Assembly: GCA_964531385.1 (NCBI GenBank)
Contig: CAZHGC010000009.1
Location: forward strand, 20,933 to 84,932
Length of the DNA stretch: 64,000 nucleotides
Origin: MGBC114079 sp964531385
GTDB lineage: Bacteria; Bacillota; Clostridia; Lachnospirales; CAG-274
Direction: 5' to 3'
Every line of letters begins with the position of its first letter. Position 1 is the stretch's first letter. This document shows positions 38,601-46,110 of this stretch, piece after piece. A program made the translations under genes and the position numbers. The notes under the pieces were generated by a model. The model searched no databases and had not been told where the DNA came from. It saw nothing but the letters and a program-made list of their open reading frames with translations.

Positions 38601-38866
38601 GTAATATCGCTCATTTTCACAACAACAGAGCTTTCTTCCGATAAATCTCCGCCTCTTCCAATTCTAACAAGATAATGCTCGTTAGAATTCTCATTAATTT
38701 CAATGTCAGATGATGCCAAATAAAACAAATTGCCGTTTTTAACTTCATCTTCAATGTCAATTTCAGGCACATAAATATAATTGTTGCCCTCCGCAAAAAC
38801 GGTGGTTGGAACAAACATTATAAATGCAAGCAAAAATGCAAAAAACCTTTTAAACTTATTATTCAT
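29672..38866 (-). CDS. Giant secreted SLH-anchored multidomain protein (3064 residues)
   Basis: Signal peptide FAFLLAFIMFVPTTVFA. Approximate domains: Calx-beta-like segments (50-110 and 290-440; VLKIADDEEQ and FEVFIDTPVSCEIGEND), long beta-rich regions with carboxypeptidase-like fold hints (AAITIGDVSSITDEKGEYAL), a ricin-type trefoil region (1705-1990; GWYYIRNVHNNKYLQ and NGLYTIENKTLKKYL), a sialidase/BNR-like propeller (2050-2490), CARDB-like domains (2525-2755), an acidic Ser-rich linker with GGGSSKRSSSS, and three SLH repeats (2893-3064; GLIKGYPDNSYRPKNNVTRA, GIITGYDDNTFRGNNE, GIVRGDNNNCYMPRK). It should be exported by Sec and held to wall polymer. AAAGGGGG precedes ATG. It lies inside the peptide-export operon, so it may bind, display or respond to the exported peptide. 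Confidence 0.88.
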   Translation of the reverse strand: MNNKFKRFFAFLLAFIMFVPTTVFAEGNNYIYVPEIDIEDEVKNGNLFYLASSDIEINENSNEHYLVRIGRGGDLSEESSVVVKMSDITAKYGKDYKVFLYNGGMFNEADDDEDSLSVMEMIEGEDFNEFEINDTEELIKEIEDGSISESAISYGIAKGINEAVAINKASKGEDNSDYVEAAKNVEIVEAEEFDNSVVEDAGEAESLEEETRDVSKDLNTLAGAKQAFTGINSDRVKPKASTDIIKQFEQLKAYQDVADTISDAMTGATLEIEFEEGEKEKFIEIVPIDNNESDSTRLVNITIGDPQGQHTVSAHSSAVLKIADDEEQVRAKVSLAETSVTPDMSKNCALIKIKREGGLNDLVSVMLRSKSDTAMSGRDFSPVSAEVVFPFGVQERTVEIPVNMEYIKEEAKFEVFIDTPVSCEIGENDKTEVCLSPVEKSNEEKSNGESSDYTKTDSESDVELLMSETDYKNKQRVYFSEVKTNNNSTRYIEKSGSFKDNCEEEGDDGWYIRPTDSRKWARAEFGIDNKGISDYQYDVNGLTFSYRGKYAAHPHDGTAKVGFRFTTFDSNGVMGCLNDWQFTGGSSGWTEKTIYTKEGNIRGVQVYAEDDDGSGRDLQAHFKDMYPIKRQFIITLAPADKMYLRTVGENGIVLSEVQPSAYISNQMSKILGIDSGDTNTCAYRTSGEKITVTVGNNDYFKFKGLYAVNSNNPKDVIKIADANGNNSCTFTLDNELLKKLIHRGNQDVYDFVTLTDRKDGGMYGNFTIKPIFEYIDKKVYVEKNTQFENKLSIDAYNELGYLSVNGTPYVIGGDQYNVEVKPNDSLGNVFHYGDEFIVATNAKYTDIAGAAGVGYRTGINIDTMEKTRHDLRNNEAKYSFTRKNSKDILKKDTIAFYPVYTQKQNGLTLMVRKSDIDNGIIDASYGVMEKFNDSNVSKIIDYRDENGKKVEYYRFLVSTDVKTGTYYQYMARAKDGYAIKWLNDVTKTEYSGNTMFYQPLGLSQDENILVVTAETGDDVVFARFKGTTNYSVFDVSSGTNSSYQMPLVNAAITIGDVSSITDEKGEYALNDVRTYINGTHIIERVAVDNSFNYVDYVINTSNKKVAVPSEEQYTVESVKNESAVETTTVNVEKWKVVRDLSEVPENLRDRAEKRYAPKAYADSFVNSVYDEPKGNVEMSSSSIAIYNYPVTVQEIKTNVTEVSTVVAETKTGTVYTINMGNYNAKMTYDGAGIVDVNVYDGESTVALPGTIDINDHIHTFRADVRETSDEHIKALKFVIVDPVTKKQKYEMAAEYESSSKQWVATEKMDIAMNGTYTSGDTLYAVISTDKNVSGSPGALKEYLPVYTGYDFIQGDSAYDSYEPQNFDLPTNGSFGSLPMLDSLATGFDFPFVSIVLEKRQTGEYRVKIGVNVTDIVDVAAGTTLNTKKDDSGMGYLKNIDWLHHPINDLKARASFAYDSIFRKNLKETPLLGGTTSKLGPSQFRVSVVVGGYIDFGKMEVTQNGVTYSDFIVTGGGGYIGVSLTFRKAFYFIIAGVVPAYVGGGASGTLIGNMGATRKSNSVVALSSMKENQLELDDALAFNGNLNASMSVCLFAGVGLCDVLGVRLEGDVDVSLLWEPLAKQTYAMNDEVDEIIDNDYSNAKIHEVGFTVAFSLGGKVDLLLFTIPLMYHFKPIHTGFNKDIQNAHLRKTSSSTVDVDGTTKPTDSTAYISEGWYYIRNVHNNKYLQAKNGTTDLVYKTATENPAMRFYISVNKDKTITIKAQEGYSDKSAKYVMMDNNEPKLSNSITESDVTAYHKFILREPNVNDFNIISAAEGGEKYLMVGDNDKVIFDKTGADNDQLWRLEAVDEPIENGLYTIENKTLKKYLTDVDGKAQLADENKKDNQRWYVSVSDDYITVQNAETKNYLFVDSDSTGDGVGISVKKKDDSNAVYFDTTKLIDGSYNISTRYSLGKNCLTAYNSGSDVVSSPYNEKYNQAWTFTKAEITVKENAKTQAQMLSADGVSLFASNGGAEDVKAVDYTDDNDYSDDNVMLRKRTTGNSKWVANDNVNLLSGFMTVQENVLVENSYERPDSQVVNLGNGDYMLVFIDTDDSRGELERNVLKYAVYRNGQWLEPVVIQNDGTADFQPNVADAGENVAISWISSDSNSEKTGDPTQYLTTMEIYTTLVNKTTGEIGKITRLTNDTYYDYSPTVVYDNVTGDMAVYYIKSSIGNSFLETANSFTNDCIITYMLYDKDMGKWLTDYYYPEEVSDEAVAEELIKNWSGQRFLPSPIDELNMQDPLITDFTAISYNGLVVYGYTIDKDNDSSTNEDRDLFIQVYDFTTHKNYLPIRITDDDIADAMPQFVRAGGDSGNTFLYWFRGDNKLSYINVSDFAHNGLNDDGTVNSEYDLAPADVYINLPPEMRQGSNEAFATMSYYKVCVDKDDNIYVIWVDLDRETNKQEIFATAVITDKQSGTTSYADAYQLTHSGKHNDEPAFLIDESGNMVVVSTRYNSVRTEDPINPLEIKDTELVATIFEPFGEVYAENIELDNLNPKNGDTVNVTAKIYNRGLTVSKGYIISVSEVKDGNVVKNLGVVTSDEYINAGDYVDFNYQWNVGDAVAGKALRFTVSEGGMKNSSIAESDVLKSSADIKIDGVGIKQDNQDFILHFTATNNGNLKTSDSDKINLVYNPEKATAQQLGITNEKFLEKSIGGIEVGESKEYDVVIENLTGELFNAYGYLPVIAAVTDKDGNIISNAEESYIMMNAPIDINVNDTNNIKLNVGEAVDLQMLYQPFERFNDVLANYEVEDSTVAAIIANQIVGISKGVTKLIAKAQPYNSETEVDVIVGETDKSTDENEKHSGGGSSKRSSSSGNSEKTTEKVSEEAVEETSEDIASGETDDNQIIFNDIADYWAEKIIISAYKKGLIKGYPDNSYRPKNNVTRAEFATMLYNSVDKDEKVELSKLNFVDMTGKEWYADAVCWGVSKGIITGYDDNTFRGNNEISRQEMAVIVSKFIETTENDFEKGNSIVFDDENEISVWAKGYVDNISAYGIVRGDNNNCYMPRKSLNRGEAAVIINNVVK

Positions 38867-38965
38867 TTTATAACCCCCTTTAATTTGTGATTCTTCCGCA
38901 ATATTTCAGCAAAACAAGCTCAAAATATATATGCGGTATTACCTTGATTTAAAATTTTTTCAAAT

Positions 38966-41083
38966 TCAAAGTTGTTCTTTTGCCAAATTATAAAACTCTC
39001 CTTTCATTTCAATTAATTCATTAAAATTCCCTTTTTCAGCAACTCTTCCGTTATCAATAAAAAAAATTTCATCACAATTTTTAATTGTTGATAACCTGTG
39101 AGCAACAATAATTGCCGTTGCATCAAGCTTTTCAATATATTCTGTCACTGCTCTTTGTGTCAAATTGTCCAAAGAATTTGTCGCTTCATCGAGAATTAAT
39201 AAAGACGGCTTTTGAATAATCGCTCTTGCAAGCAATATTCGTTGTTTTTGTCCCAACGATATTGTCAAATTATCGTCTGAAACAAATGTATATAAACCCA
39301 TTGGCATTTTTTCAATTTCCTCCCTAAGCCCAACAATATCAAGAACTTCTTCAACCTCTTGATATGTTGCTTTCGGCTTTGTAAGAGTAATGTTCGAAAA
39401 AATATCCGCCGGAATTAATTTAGAATTTTGAAGAATAACACCAATTTTATTTCTGTAACTTGCCAAATTAATTTCGTTCAAATCAACGTTGTCAATAAAA
39501 ATTCGTCCGCTTTCCGCTTTTTCAAATCCAAGCAAAAGCTTCAATAATGTAGACTTTCCACAACCGCTTTTCCCTGTTATTCCTATTTTTTTGCCTTTCC
39601 CAACAGAAAAGCTTATTTTGTCCAAAACATATTCGTCAGAATTTGAATATTTAAAAGAAACATTGGAAAATTCAACATTTCCCAAAAAGCTTTCAAGTGA
39701 TTGTTTGTTTTCGTTTTTTTCGGTTTCTTCGTTAAAAAAATCTTTCGTTTGGTTATAAGCCGAGTTAAATTCTGCAACAGTTGTCAAAAGCTCCGTAACC
39801 AAACCAATCGAACCGATAAAAAGACCATATAAAGTCATAAACGTTATAAAATTTGCCGAATTTATATTTTCTTCTTTTCCAATGTGAAAAAATAATATTG
39901 TGTAAACCATTGTAATAAGCATATATATTGCTTTAAAATGCTTCATAACAAACGGCTTTTCATATGCTTTAAGAGTTTTGGAATAGAAATCACTCCAACG
40001 CCTAAACATAACACTGTCGGCATTATTAAGCTTAATATTTTCCATTGCACCAAAAACCTCATAAACAAACCCTGCCATTTCATTTGTGCTTTTCGAAAAA
40101 TCATATTTATATTTTTGAACATAAAAAATATTAACAGCAATCAAAACGGCAAAAACAAAAAACGAGCCAAAAACCAACGACATATATTCTTCTGCATAAT
40201 GTTCCATTCTCACAATATAAATAACCGAAAGCAGAAATGCAAAAAACGAACTGACAGCCTTTGCCGAAAAATCATTCAATCTTTCAATCATCGTCATAAG
40301 GCTCCCGCATAATTCGCCCGCCTTATTCTCAGAAAAAAAGTTCATCTTCAATTTAAAAAGCCTTGATAAAATCGCCGTTTGCAAATTCGCATCAACATAA
40401 ATCGAAACATTCGCTTCCAAAGTCTCTTTAATAAAAAACATAACAAAAGAAATAATTACAATTCCAAAAAGCATAGAGCCAATCGGAAAAACGTCCGAAA
40501 CCACGCCCGAAGGGATAACATTATTAAAAATATAATATTCCGCTTCCGGCATAACAAGAGAAAACAAAGCGGTCAAAACCATAATTAAAATCAAAGTCAA
40601 ATAACCAATCGGTCGAATACTTTTCAAAATATAAAAAATCAGCGAAAATCGACTAACATTCTCCTTGTTAAAACCTTTGTAAAAACATAACCCGTTGTTT
40701 TCAAAATTCGTTTCGTTGTATAAATCAACCCTCGTTTTTTTGCCGTTTTCATAATAAAAATTTCGACAAAAAAGACTTGGCAAAATTGCTTTCAAATCAT
40801 CGCCTTTTTTCAAAATCATCGGCAAAATATTGTTTTTGCTCCAACCTTTTAAAATAACAACCAACCTGTAATTTATATCATATAACTCTCTGATTTCTTC
40901 AAGCTGATTTTCAAAACTTTCCGCTTTAATTTTATAGTCTATTCCATAAAATTTAAGTATTTCTTCAAGTTCGTTTTTGCGGTTTGTTTCGTCTCCGTTA
41001 AATATATTTTCATAGGCAGATTGCATATTTTCTTCACGTTTTTTCTTCAATAATTCAAGCTCATTTTCAAGCAATGCAATCAC
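38966..41083 (-). CDS. NHLP-type export ABC transporter, second permease/ATPase subunit
   Basis: About 705 residues. The N-terminal 150 residues form a helical domain like that of NHLP ABC2 proteins (RLVVILKGWSKNNILPMILKKGDDLKA, given in part as YRLVVILKGWSKNN and PMILKKGDDL). Six membrane segments follow, then an ATPase with GKSGCGKSTLLKLL, LLILDEATNSLD and VAHRLST. The signature loop reads ISLGQKQR instead of LSGGQ. GTG 41083 overlaps the previous stop by four bases; a TTG at 41074 with GGAGAG upstream is an alternative start. With ABC1 and the HlyD-like protein it forms the NHLP bacteriocin export trio. Confidence 0.88.
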   Translation of the reverse strand: MIALLENELELLKKKREENMQSAYENIFNGDETNRKNELEEILKFYGIDYKIKAESFENQLEEIRELYDINYRLVVILKGWSKNNILPMILKKGDDLKAILPSLFCRNFYYENGKKTRVDLYNETNFENNGLCFYKGFNKENVSRFSLIFYILKSIRPIGYLTLILIMVLTALFSLVMPEAEYYIFNNVIPSGVVSDVFPIGSMLFGIVIISFVMFFIKETLEANVSIYVDANLQTAILSRLFKLKMNFFSENKAGELCGSLMTMIERLNDFSAKAVSSFFAFLLSVIYIVRMEHYAEEYMSLVFGSFFVFAVLIAVNIFYVQKYKYDFSKSTNEMAGFVYEVFGAMENIKLNNADSVMFRRWSDFYSKTLKAYEKPFVMKHFKAIYMLITMVYTILFFHIGKEENINSANFITFMTLYGLFIGSIGLVTELLTTVAEFNSAYNQTKDFFNEETEKNENKQSLESFLGNVEFSNVSFKYSNSDEYVLDKISFSVGKGKKIGITGKSGCGKSTLLKLLLGFEKAESGRIFIDNVDLNEINLASYRNKIGVILQNSKLIPADIFSNITLTKPKATYQEVEEVLDIVGLREEIEKMPMGLYTFVSDDNLTISLGQKQRILLARAIIQKPSLLILDEATNSLDNLTQRAVTEYIEKLDATAIIVAHRLSTIKNCDEIFFIDNGRVAEKGNFNELIEMKGEFYNLAKEQL

Positions 41084-43227
41084 TCTCCAATTTCCGTTGT
41101 AAGCTTATAATATAAACCCTTTTCAAGTTGCAGTTTCTCGTGCGTTCCTCTTTCCGAAATTTCTCCAAATTCAAAAACAAAAATTTCGTCACAATCTTTA
41201 ATTGTGCTAAGCCTATGAGCAATTATTATAAGAGTTATCCCCAAAGCTTTCAAATTGTCCATAATAATTTTTTCGCTTTCAGAGTCAAGAGAAGAAGTTG
41301 CCTCGTCAAGTATTAAAATTTCAGGCTTTCCAACCAATGCCCTTGCAATTTCAATTCGTTGCCTTTGCCCTCCCGAAAGATTTTTTCCGTTTTCCGCCAA
41401 TTTTTCATAATAAGCACCTTTTTTGCCAACAATATCATTATGTAAATCAGCCGTTTTGCAAGCAACAACAACATCATTGTAAGAAATCGAATTGTCCCAC
41501 ATAGTTATGTTATCAAATATTGTTCCGTCATATATTTTTATATTTTGGTCAACAACAGAAAGCTTGGAATAAAAATAATCCTTCTTAATTTCTTTTTTTG
41601 TTGCATCGTTATAAAAAATTCCGCCCTCTTCTTCGCTGTACAACCCCGCAATAAGCTTTGCCAAAGTTGATTTCCCGCTTCCGCTTGCTCCAACAAATGC
41701 AACTTTCGAACCTTTTTTAATTTCAAGATTTATGTTTTTCAGGGTATAACTGTTAGAACCAGGATATTTATAGCTTAAATTTTTAACTTTAATATTTCCC
41801 GTCATTTCTTTTTCTTGCTTTTCACATTCTTCAAGAAAAACATCGTCCTCGTTATATTTCATAGTGTCGTCGGTTCTTTGAACAATACTTTTCAAATTTG
41901 CCATTGTAGAAATTGAAGAAATAAAATTTCCAATTGGAGTAAAAAAAGCCGAAAGCATTCCCAAAACACCAACCGCCACACCTGTTGAAAAACTTCCCGA
42001 AAGAATTTCATAAATGGAAATTATAAGAATTAAAGCAACAACAAGCTTATCAATTGCATAAAACAACGAAGATGAATATCTTTGAATATTCCTAATTTTA
42101 GCATCTGCGTTGGTTTGAAGTGCCGAATTCCCCGAAAGTCTCGAAAACATAACTCCCTCACAAGCACAAGCTTTAACAGTTTCAATCATATCGATTGCAG
42201 AAGATAAATTCCCTTGAAAAATCCCACTGTTTCTTTTTTCAAGTGCCGCCAAATTCACCATTTTCAATGACACAAAAACCGCCGTCAAAAAATTAAGCAA
42301 AACAGCCACAATCCCAATTATTGCAACATAAACGTTAAAAGCAAACGCCAAAATGCAATATAAAAAAATTAAAACAATTTGAAAAAACATCGGCATTATA
42401 TATTCCGAAATAAGCTGTGCTTGCTCAAAACTTCCAAGCTGACGGTTTGTAAGTTCTCCCGAATTTCTTTGATTGAAAAAAACAATCGGAAGTTTCAACA
42501 TTTTTTTCATAAAAGAAACGCTAAGTTCAATATTAATTTTCTTTTCAAGTTCATACTTCAGCTTTTCTCCCAAAAACAAAGCCAAAAAATATAAACCGAC
42601 AACCAACGAAATAAACATAATAAAAATTTCAAAATTTGCAACGTTTTTTTCAATTAATATATTGTCTATAAAAGCCGAATTAAAAAAGGGAACAAGCATA
42701 GACAAAACCGTTGCAATCATTACAATAAAAGAATTAAAAATAATTTGAGAAAAAAAAGGTTTTAAAAGTTTTTGAGTAAATGTCAAATATTTTTTCGAAC
42801 TGTTCGACTTTTTTAAGCTCTCTTCAGCATCAAAAGCCAATGCAACACCCGTATAGCTTTTATCAAATTCTTCCAAATCAATTTTCATTTTTCCAACAGC
42901 AGGGTCGTTTATATAATAACAATTTTTGCCATAACCGCAAAGAACAACAAAATGTGACATATTCCAATGTAAAATTAACGGTAGTTTCAATTTTTTTAAA
43001 CCACCCAAGCCAACTTTCAAAGCCTTACATTTCAAACCGTTTTTTTCCGATGCTCTCTTTATTCCTTTTGCGGTTATCCCGTCTCTCGAAACATTGCAAT
43101 CAACCCTAAGTTGCTCAAGAGAAATATCCTTTTTGCCAAAATAGTTCAAAACCATTGCCAAAGATGCAACGCCACATTCTGCGTTTTCCATTTGGAGAAT
43201 AATCGGTATTTTCAAATTTTCACTCAA
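41080..43227 (-). CDS. NHLP-type export ABC transporter with C39 peptidase domain
   Basis: 715 residues. The N-terminal C39 peptidase has the catalytic Gln and Cys in ILQMENAECGVASLAMVL, His in NMSHFVVLCGYG and Asp in YYINDPAVG, so it should cut after double glycine. The transmembrane part is about residues 155-450; the ATPase has GASGSGKSTLAKLIAG, LSGGQRQRIEIARAL and LILDEATSSLD. TTG 43227 is chosen: GGAGG lies 8 bases upstream and the start overlaps the HlyD stop (TTGAGTGA). Its natural substrate in this operon is the VSGG peptide at 29.5 kb. Confidence 0.95.
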   Translation of the reverse strand: MSENLKIPIILQMENAECGVASLAMVLNYFGKKDISLEQLRVDCNVSRDGITAKGIKRASEKNGLKCKALKVGLGGLKKLKLPLILHWNMSHFVVLCGYGKNCYYINDPAVGKMKIDLEEFDKSYTGVALAFDAEESLKKSNSSKKYLTFTQKLLKPFFSQIIFNSFIVMIATVLSMLVPFFNSAFIDNILIEKNVANFEIFIMFISLVVGLYFLALFLGEKLKYELEKKINIELSVSFMKKMLKLPIVFFNQRNSGELTNRQLGSFEQAQLISEYIMPMFFQIVLIFLYCILAFAFNVYVAIIGIVAVLLNFLTAVFVSLKMVNLAALEKRNSGIFQGNLSSAIDMIETVKACACEGVMFSRLSGNSALQTNADAKIRNIQRYSSSLFYAIDKLVVALILIISIYEILSGSFSTGVAVGVLGMLSAFFTPIGNFISSISTMANLKSIVQRTDDTMKYNEDDVFLEECEKQEKEMTGNIKVKNLSYKYPGSNSYTLKNINLEIKKGSKVAFVGASGSGKSTLAKLIAGLYSEEEGGIFYNDATKKEIKKDYFYSKLSVVDQNIKIYDGTIFDNITMWDNSISYNDVVVACKTADLHNDIVGKKGAYYEKLAENGKNLSGGQRQRIEIARALVGKPEILILDEATSSLDSESEKIIMDNLKALGITLIIIAHRLSTIKDCDEIFVFEFGEISERGTHEKLQLEKGLYYKLTTEIGE

Positions 43228-44098
43228 AAAGACCACCTCCAAAAAGCCATTTATACGGCGGTTGCTGAGAAATAATTATTTCATTTTCGCATACAACCCC
43301 CATTCCAACATCAATGTTCCCGCTGTTTTTGTTCGACCAATTTAAACCGCTTTCCGTTGTTTCGTCTGAAATCAAATTTATGTAAACAGCAATATATGTC
43401 TCATTCTCTTCAACTAAATTCGGTATATTGTAACTACCATAATTTTTTTCAACGCTTGTTTTTGTTATAATGCTCTTTCCAATGTCTTCAACATATCCAT
43501 TAATATAACCATATTTTTCTCGTGAAGCATAATTCGGACTAACCTGAACATTACAGCCTTTTTCAACACGATTTTTCATATCTGTAGGCAAAAAAGCCAA
43601 TATCTGTTTATTGTTGTTTTCTTTTTTGCTGCAAGCAACTGTTGCAACAGTATCGCCTTTTTTTATCAAACTTCCCTCTTTGGCAATCTCAATAATTTTT
43701 CCGGAAACAGTTGAACGAATAACTGATTTTGTTCGATAAGATTTTTTTACATCTTCTGCATTTTCCGAATTGACATTATCCAAAATTTCAGTCTGCGGAA
43801 TTACGGCAATTGCTTCGTTCAAATCAACAACATCGCCTTTTTTTGCAAGAATTGTTTGAATATTCCCCTCTTCGCCCGCAATTATATTAACAATCTCACC
43901 GTCAGGATAAACAACTCCCCTAATAGAAATACTTTTCGAAATATTGCCAAAAACACACCATATAATTAAAAAAACAAGCCCGCAAAAAAACAGCATATAA
44001 AGCATCAAAGTCGGCATCGATAAACTTTTTATCTGCTTATCCGTATTAAATTGTTCTCTATAACTGTCAACAGCTTTTTTTCTGAATAAATTATTCAA
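43220..44098 (-). CDS. HlyD-like adaptor of NHLP-type peptide export system
   Basis: 292 residues. A short cytoplasmic N-terminus (NLFRKKAVDSYREQF), one membrane segment (about 30-50, TLMLYMLFFCGLVFLIIWCV), then a biotinyl-lipoyl-like core (GEEGNIQTILAKKGDVVDL and GSLIKKGDTVATV) and a C-terminal beta domain. This is the membrane-fusion layout of NHLP secretion proteins. The start is TTG with a GGGGGG site. It is 12 bases after the binding-protein gene and overlaps the exporter start. Confidence 0.88.
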   Translation of the reverse strand: MNNLFRKKAVDSYREQFNTDKQIKSLSMPTLMLYMLFFCGLVFLIIWCVFGNISKSISIRGVVYPDGEIVNIIAGEEGNIQTILAKKGDVVDLNEAIAVIPQTEILDNVNSENAEDVKKSYRTKSVIRSTVSGKIIEIAKEGSLIKKGDTVATVACSKKENNNKQILAFLPTDMKNRVEKGCNVQVSPNYASREKYGYINGYVEDIGKSIITKTSVEKNYGSYNIPNLVEENETYIAVYINLISDETTESGLNWSNKNSGNIDVGMGVVCENEIIISQQPPYKWLFGGGLFE

Positions 44099-44110
44099 TA
44101 GGCAGCCCCC

Positions 44111-45190
44111 CTATTTATTCTCAATAACAAATTCTTCAAAATCCGTTTTTCCAAATCTTCCATAACTGAAACAATCCCAAACAGCAAAACCTTTTTTATC
44201 AAATTTGAAATTTTCAAGAACACCTTTATAACCGCAATTATGTAATATTTCGGCAATTTTTTCCGGCTCAACTGTGTTGTTTTCTATAGCAGTATCAATT
44301 ATCATACGAACAGTGTTACGCCCTTGTATCTCAAATGTATCTGTAAAACCGCTGTATTTGTTTTCTTTGTCTTCTTCAATATAAAAATTATCCACAATAT
44401 AAACATTTTCAAATTCGGCACGATGTTTTTTAAGTTCATCGTCATTATCAAGCCTTGCATCGCTCACAATACTTATTTCCGGCATTTCTTTTCGCAATTT
44501 ATAAAAAATTTCATAATTCATATTATCATACGGAAGAAAAACCGCCCCATCAATGTCCAAAGACTTCCAGCGTTTAACTATGCCCTCAAAATCAATTTCA
44601 AGAGCGTTTATTTTAACAAAATCAAAAACATCATCATTCTTTTTAAGAGTTTTTATTTCGTTTTTGCTTATCTCATCGTCAGAATAACAAACAACCCATT
44701 TTTCGCCAACATCTTTTTCAACAATATCGTTCATTATCTTGCCAATGTCCTCACAACTGTAGTTAAGATAAAAAGTTTTGTTTCCAACGCTGTCGCTAAT
44801 ATTTTCATAATCAAAACGATGAGGAATTAAAAATATTTTTCCTGCCTTGTTTGCTTGATATGCTTGATTTTCGCATATGTTTTGCTTTGCCGAACCAACT
44901 ATCGCAACAACATTTTCATCTTTAACTATGCTGGAAATCAATTTTGAAGAATATTCATAATCGTCCTTGTCATCATAAAAATCAATTTTTATATCAAATC
45001 CGCTGTTTTCATACTCTTTCAAAGCTTCTTCATAACCTTTTTCAATTCCGCTTTTAAAAAACCTTGAATAACCGCTTCCCAAAACAGCAATGGTTATTTG
45101 TTTTTCCTGATTTTTATATGCACAAGCCGTAAACAACGAAACAACCAAAATAACAATCACAAAAAAATGCGTTCTCACAGAATCTATCAT
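44111..45190 (-). CDS. Periplasmic-binding-type lipoprotein in the export operon
   Basis: 359 residues. Signal peptide and probable lipobox (VVSLFTAC), then a type-I periplasmic binding fold like LivK/BMP proteins: ITIAVLGSGYSRFFKSGIEKG, SIVKDENVVAIVGSAKQN, ENQAYQANKAGKIFLIPHRF, KWVVCYSDDEISKNE, DGAVFLPYDN. No permease partner is nearby, so it is more likely a sensor or chaperone than an importer part. GTG 45178, with GGGAG 12 bases upstream, is an alternative start because ATG 45190 sits directly on the site. It may sense the exported peptide or its target. Confidence 0.78.
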   Translation of the reverse strand: MIDSVRTHFFVIVILVVSLFTACAYKNQEKQITIAVLGSGYSRFFKSGIEKGYEEALKEYENSGFDIKIDFYDDKDDYEYSSKLISSIVKDENVVAIVGSAKQNICENQAYQANKAGKIFLIPHRFDYENISDSVGNKTFYLNYSCEDIGKIMNDIVEKDVGEKWVVCYSDDEISKNEIKTLKKNDDVFDFVKINALEIDFEGIVKRWKSLDIDGAVFLPYDNMNYEIFYKLRKEMPEISIVSDARLDNDDELKKHRAEFENVYIVDNFYIEEDKENKYSGFTDTFEIQGRNTVRMIIDTAIENNTVEPEKIAEILHNCGYKGVLENFKFDKKGFAVWDCFSYGRFGKTDFEEFVIENK

Positions 45191-45203
45191 CTCCCATAAT
45201 CAT

Positions 45204-46019
45204 CTATTCCGTTTTATATATTCTCTCAATCATCTCTCTAATTTCTTTCCGCTTTTTATACGGTATAGGAATTACAGCACCGTTTTTTAAAATTATTTCA
45301 CGTTTATCAACAATCGAAAGACTATTTGCGTTAACAACATAACTCCTGTGAACCTGAATTAAATAATCCTTAACTTTTAATAAAAAGTCTCCCCATTTTT
45401 CTCTAACAACAACCGTTTCATTATTTGTATATATAATTACATTTCTTTCTGCCGATTCAGCATATTCAATTTCATTAACATCTAAAATTGTCAATCTTCC
45501 TTTTATATCGTAAAACGTCAGTTTTTTCGTATTTTTTCTATATTTATCAAGTTCGGAGTTAAATTTTTTTAACACCATTTTACCAACATTATTTGGAAAA
45601 AGTTCCCTTTCTGCCAATTTCAATTCACCAATCGGATTTGAAACATTAATAACTTTAATTTTCAACTCATTTTCAAAAACAACCCAAACAAAAACACATC
45701 TTTGTTGCACTTGCAAAAAAACATCTTGATTTTCATCAGTTGTAACCAAATATCTTCCAACAACCGTACAGCAGTTTTTGCTGTTATCTGCGGCATAAAA
45801 TTCATAATTCGATAAATGACAATTTTTAATTTCTTTGTTAACTTGTTCAAAATCCTTTTCAATTTCATTTTTCCCCTGCATAAATTGGCATTGATTTGCA
45901 CCAATCCACGTAGCATCATCACAAATATGCTTTACAACAAATTTATAATCTTTTTGCCAATATCTGTCCAAGCATTCTTTGGTTAAATCAATAGCATTTT
46001 TAACTTTCTCCTTTGTCAT
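45204..46019 (-). CDS. LytTR transcription regulator with SnoaL-like sensor domain
   Basis: 271 residues. Residues 1-135 resemble a SnoaL/NTF2-like cone (CLDRYWQKDYKFVVKHICDDATWIGA and VFLQVQQRCVFVW, given in part). Residues about 165-265 are a LytTR DNA-binding domain: FYDIKGRLTILDVNEIEYAE, VREKWGDFLLKVKDYLIQVH and RSYVVNANSLSIVDKREIIL. There is no receiver domain, so it is probably controlled by a small ligand. It is the first gene of the export operon and likely its regulator. Confidence 0.85.
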   Translation of the reverse strand: MTKEKVKNAIDLTKECLDRYWQKDYKFVVKHICDDATWIGANQCQFMQGKNEIEKDFEQVNKEIKNCHLSNYEFYAADNSKNCCTVVGRYLVTTDENQDVFLQVQQRCVFVWVVFENELKIKVINVSNPIGELKLAERELFPNNVGKMVLKKFNSELDKYRKNTKKLTFYDIKGRLTILDVNEIEYAESAERNVIIYTNNETVVVREKWGDFLLKVKDYLIQVHRSYVVNANSLSIVDKREIILKNGAVIPIPYKKRKEIREMIERIYKTE

Positions 46020-46110
46020 TTTATCCCAACCTTAATAATAGTAAATTATATATACCCTTATTTAATATAATATCATTTTATAACAATTAAATCTATAAAT
46101 TTACATCAAA

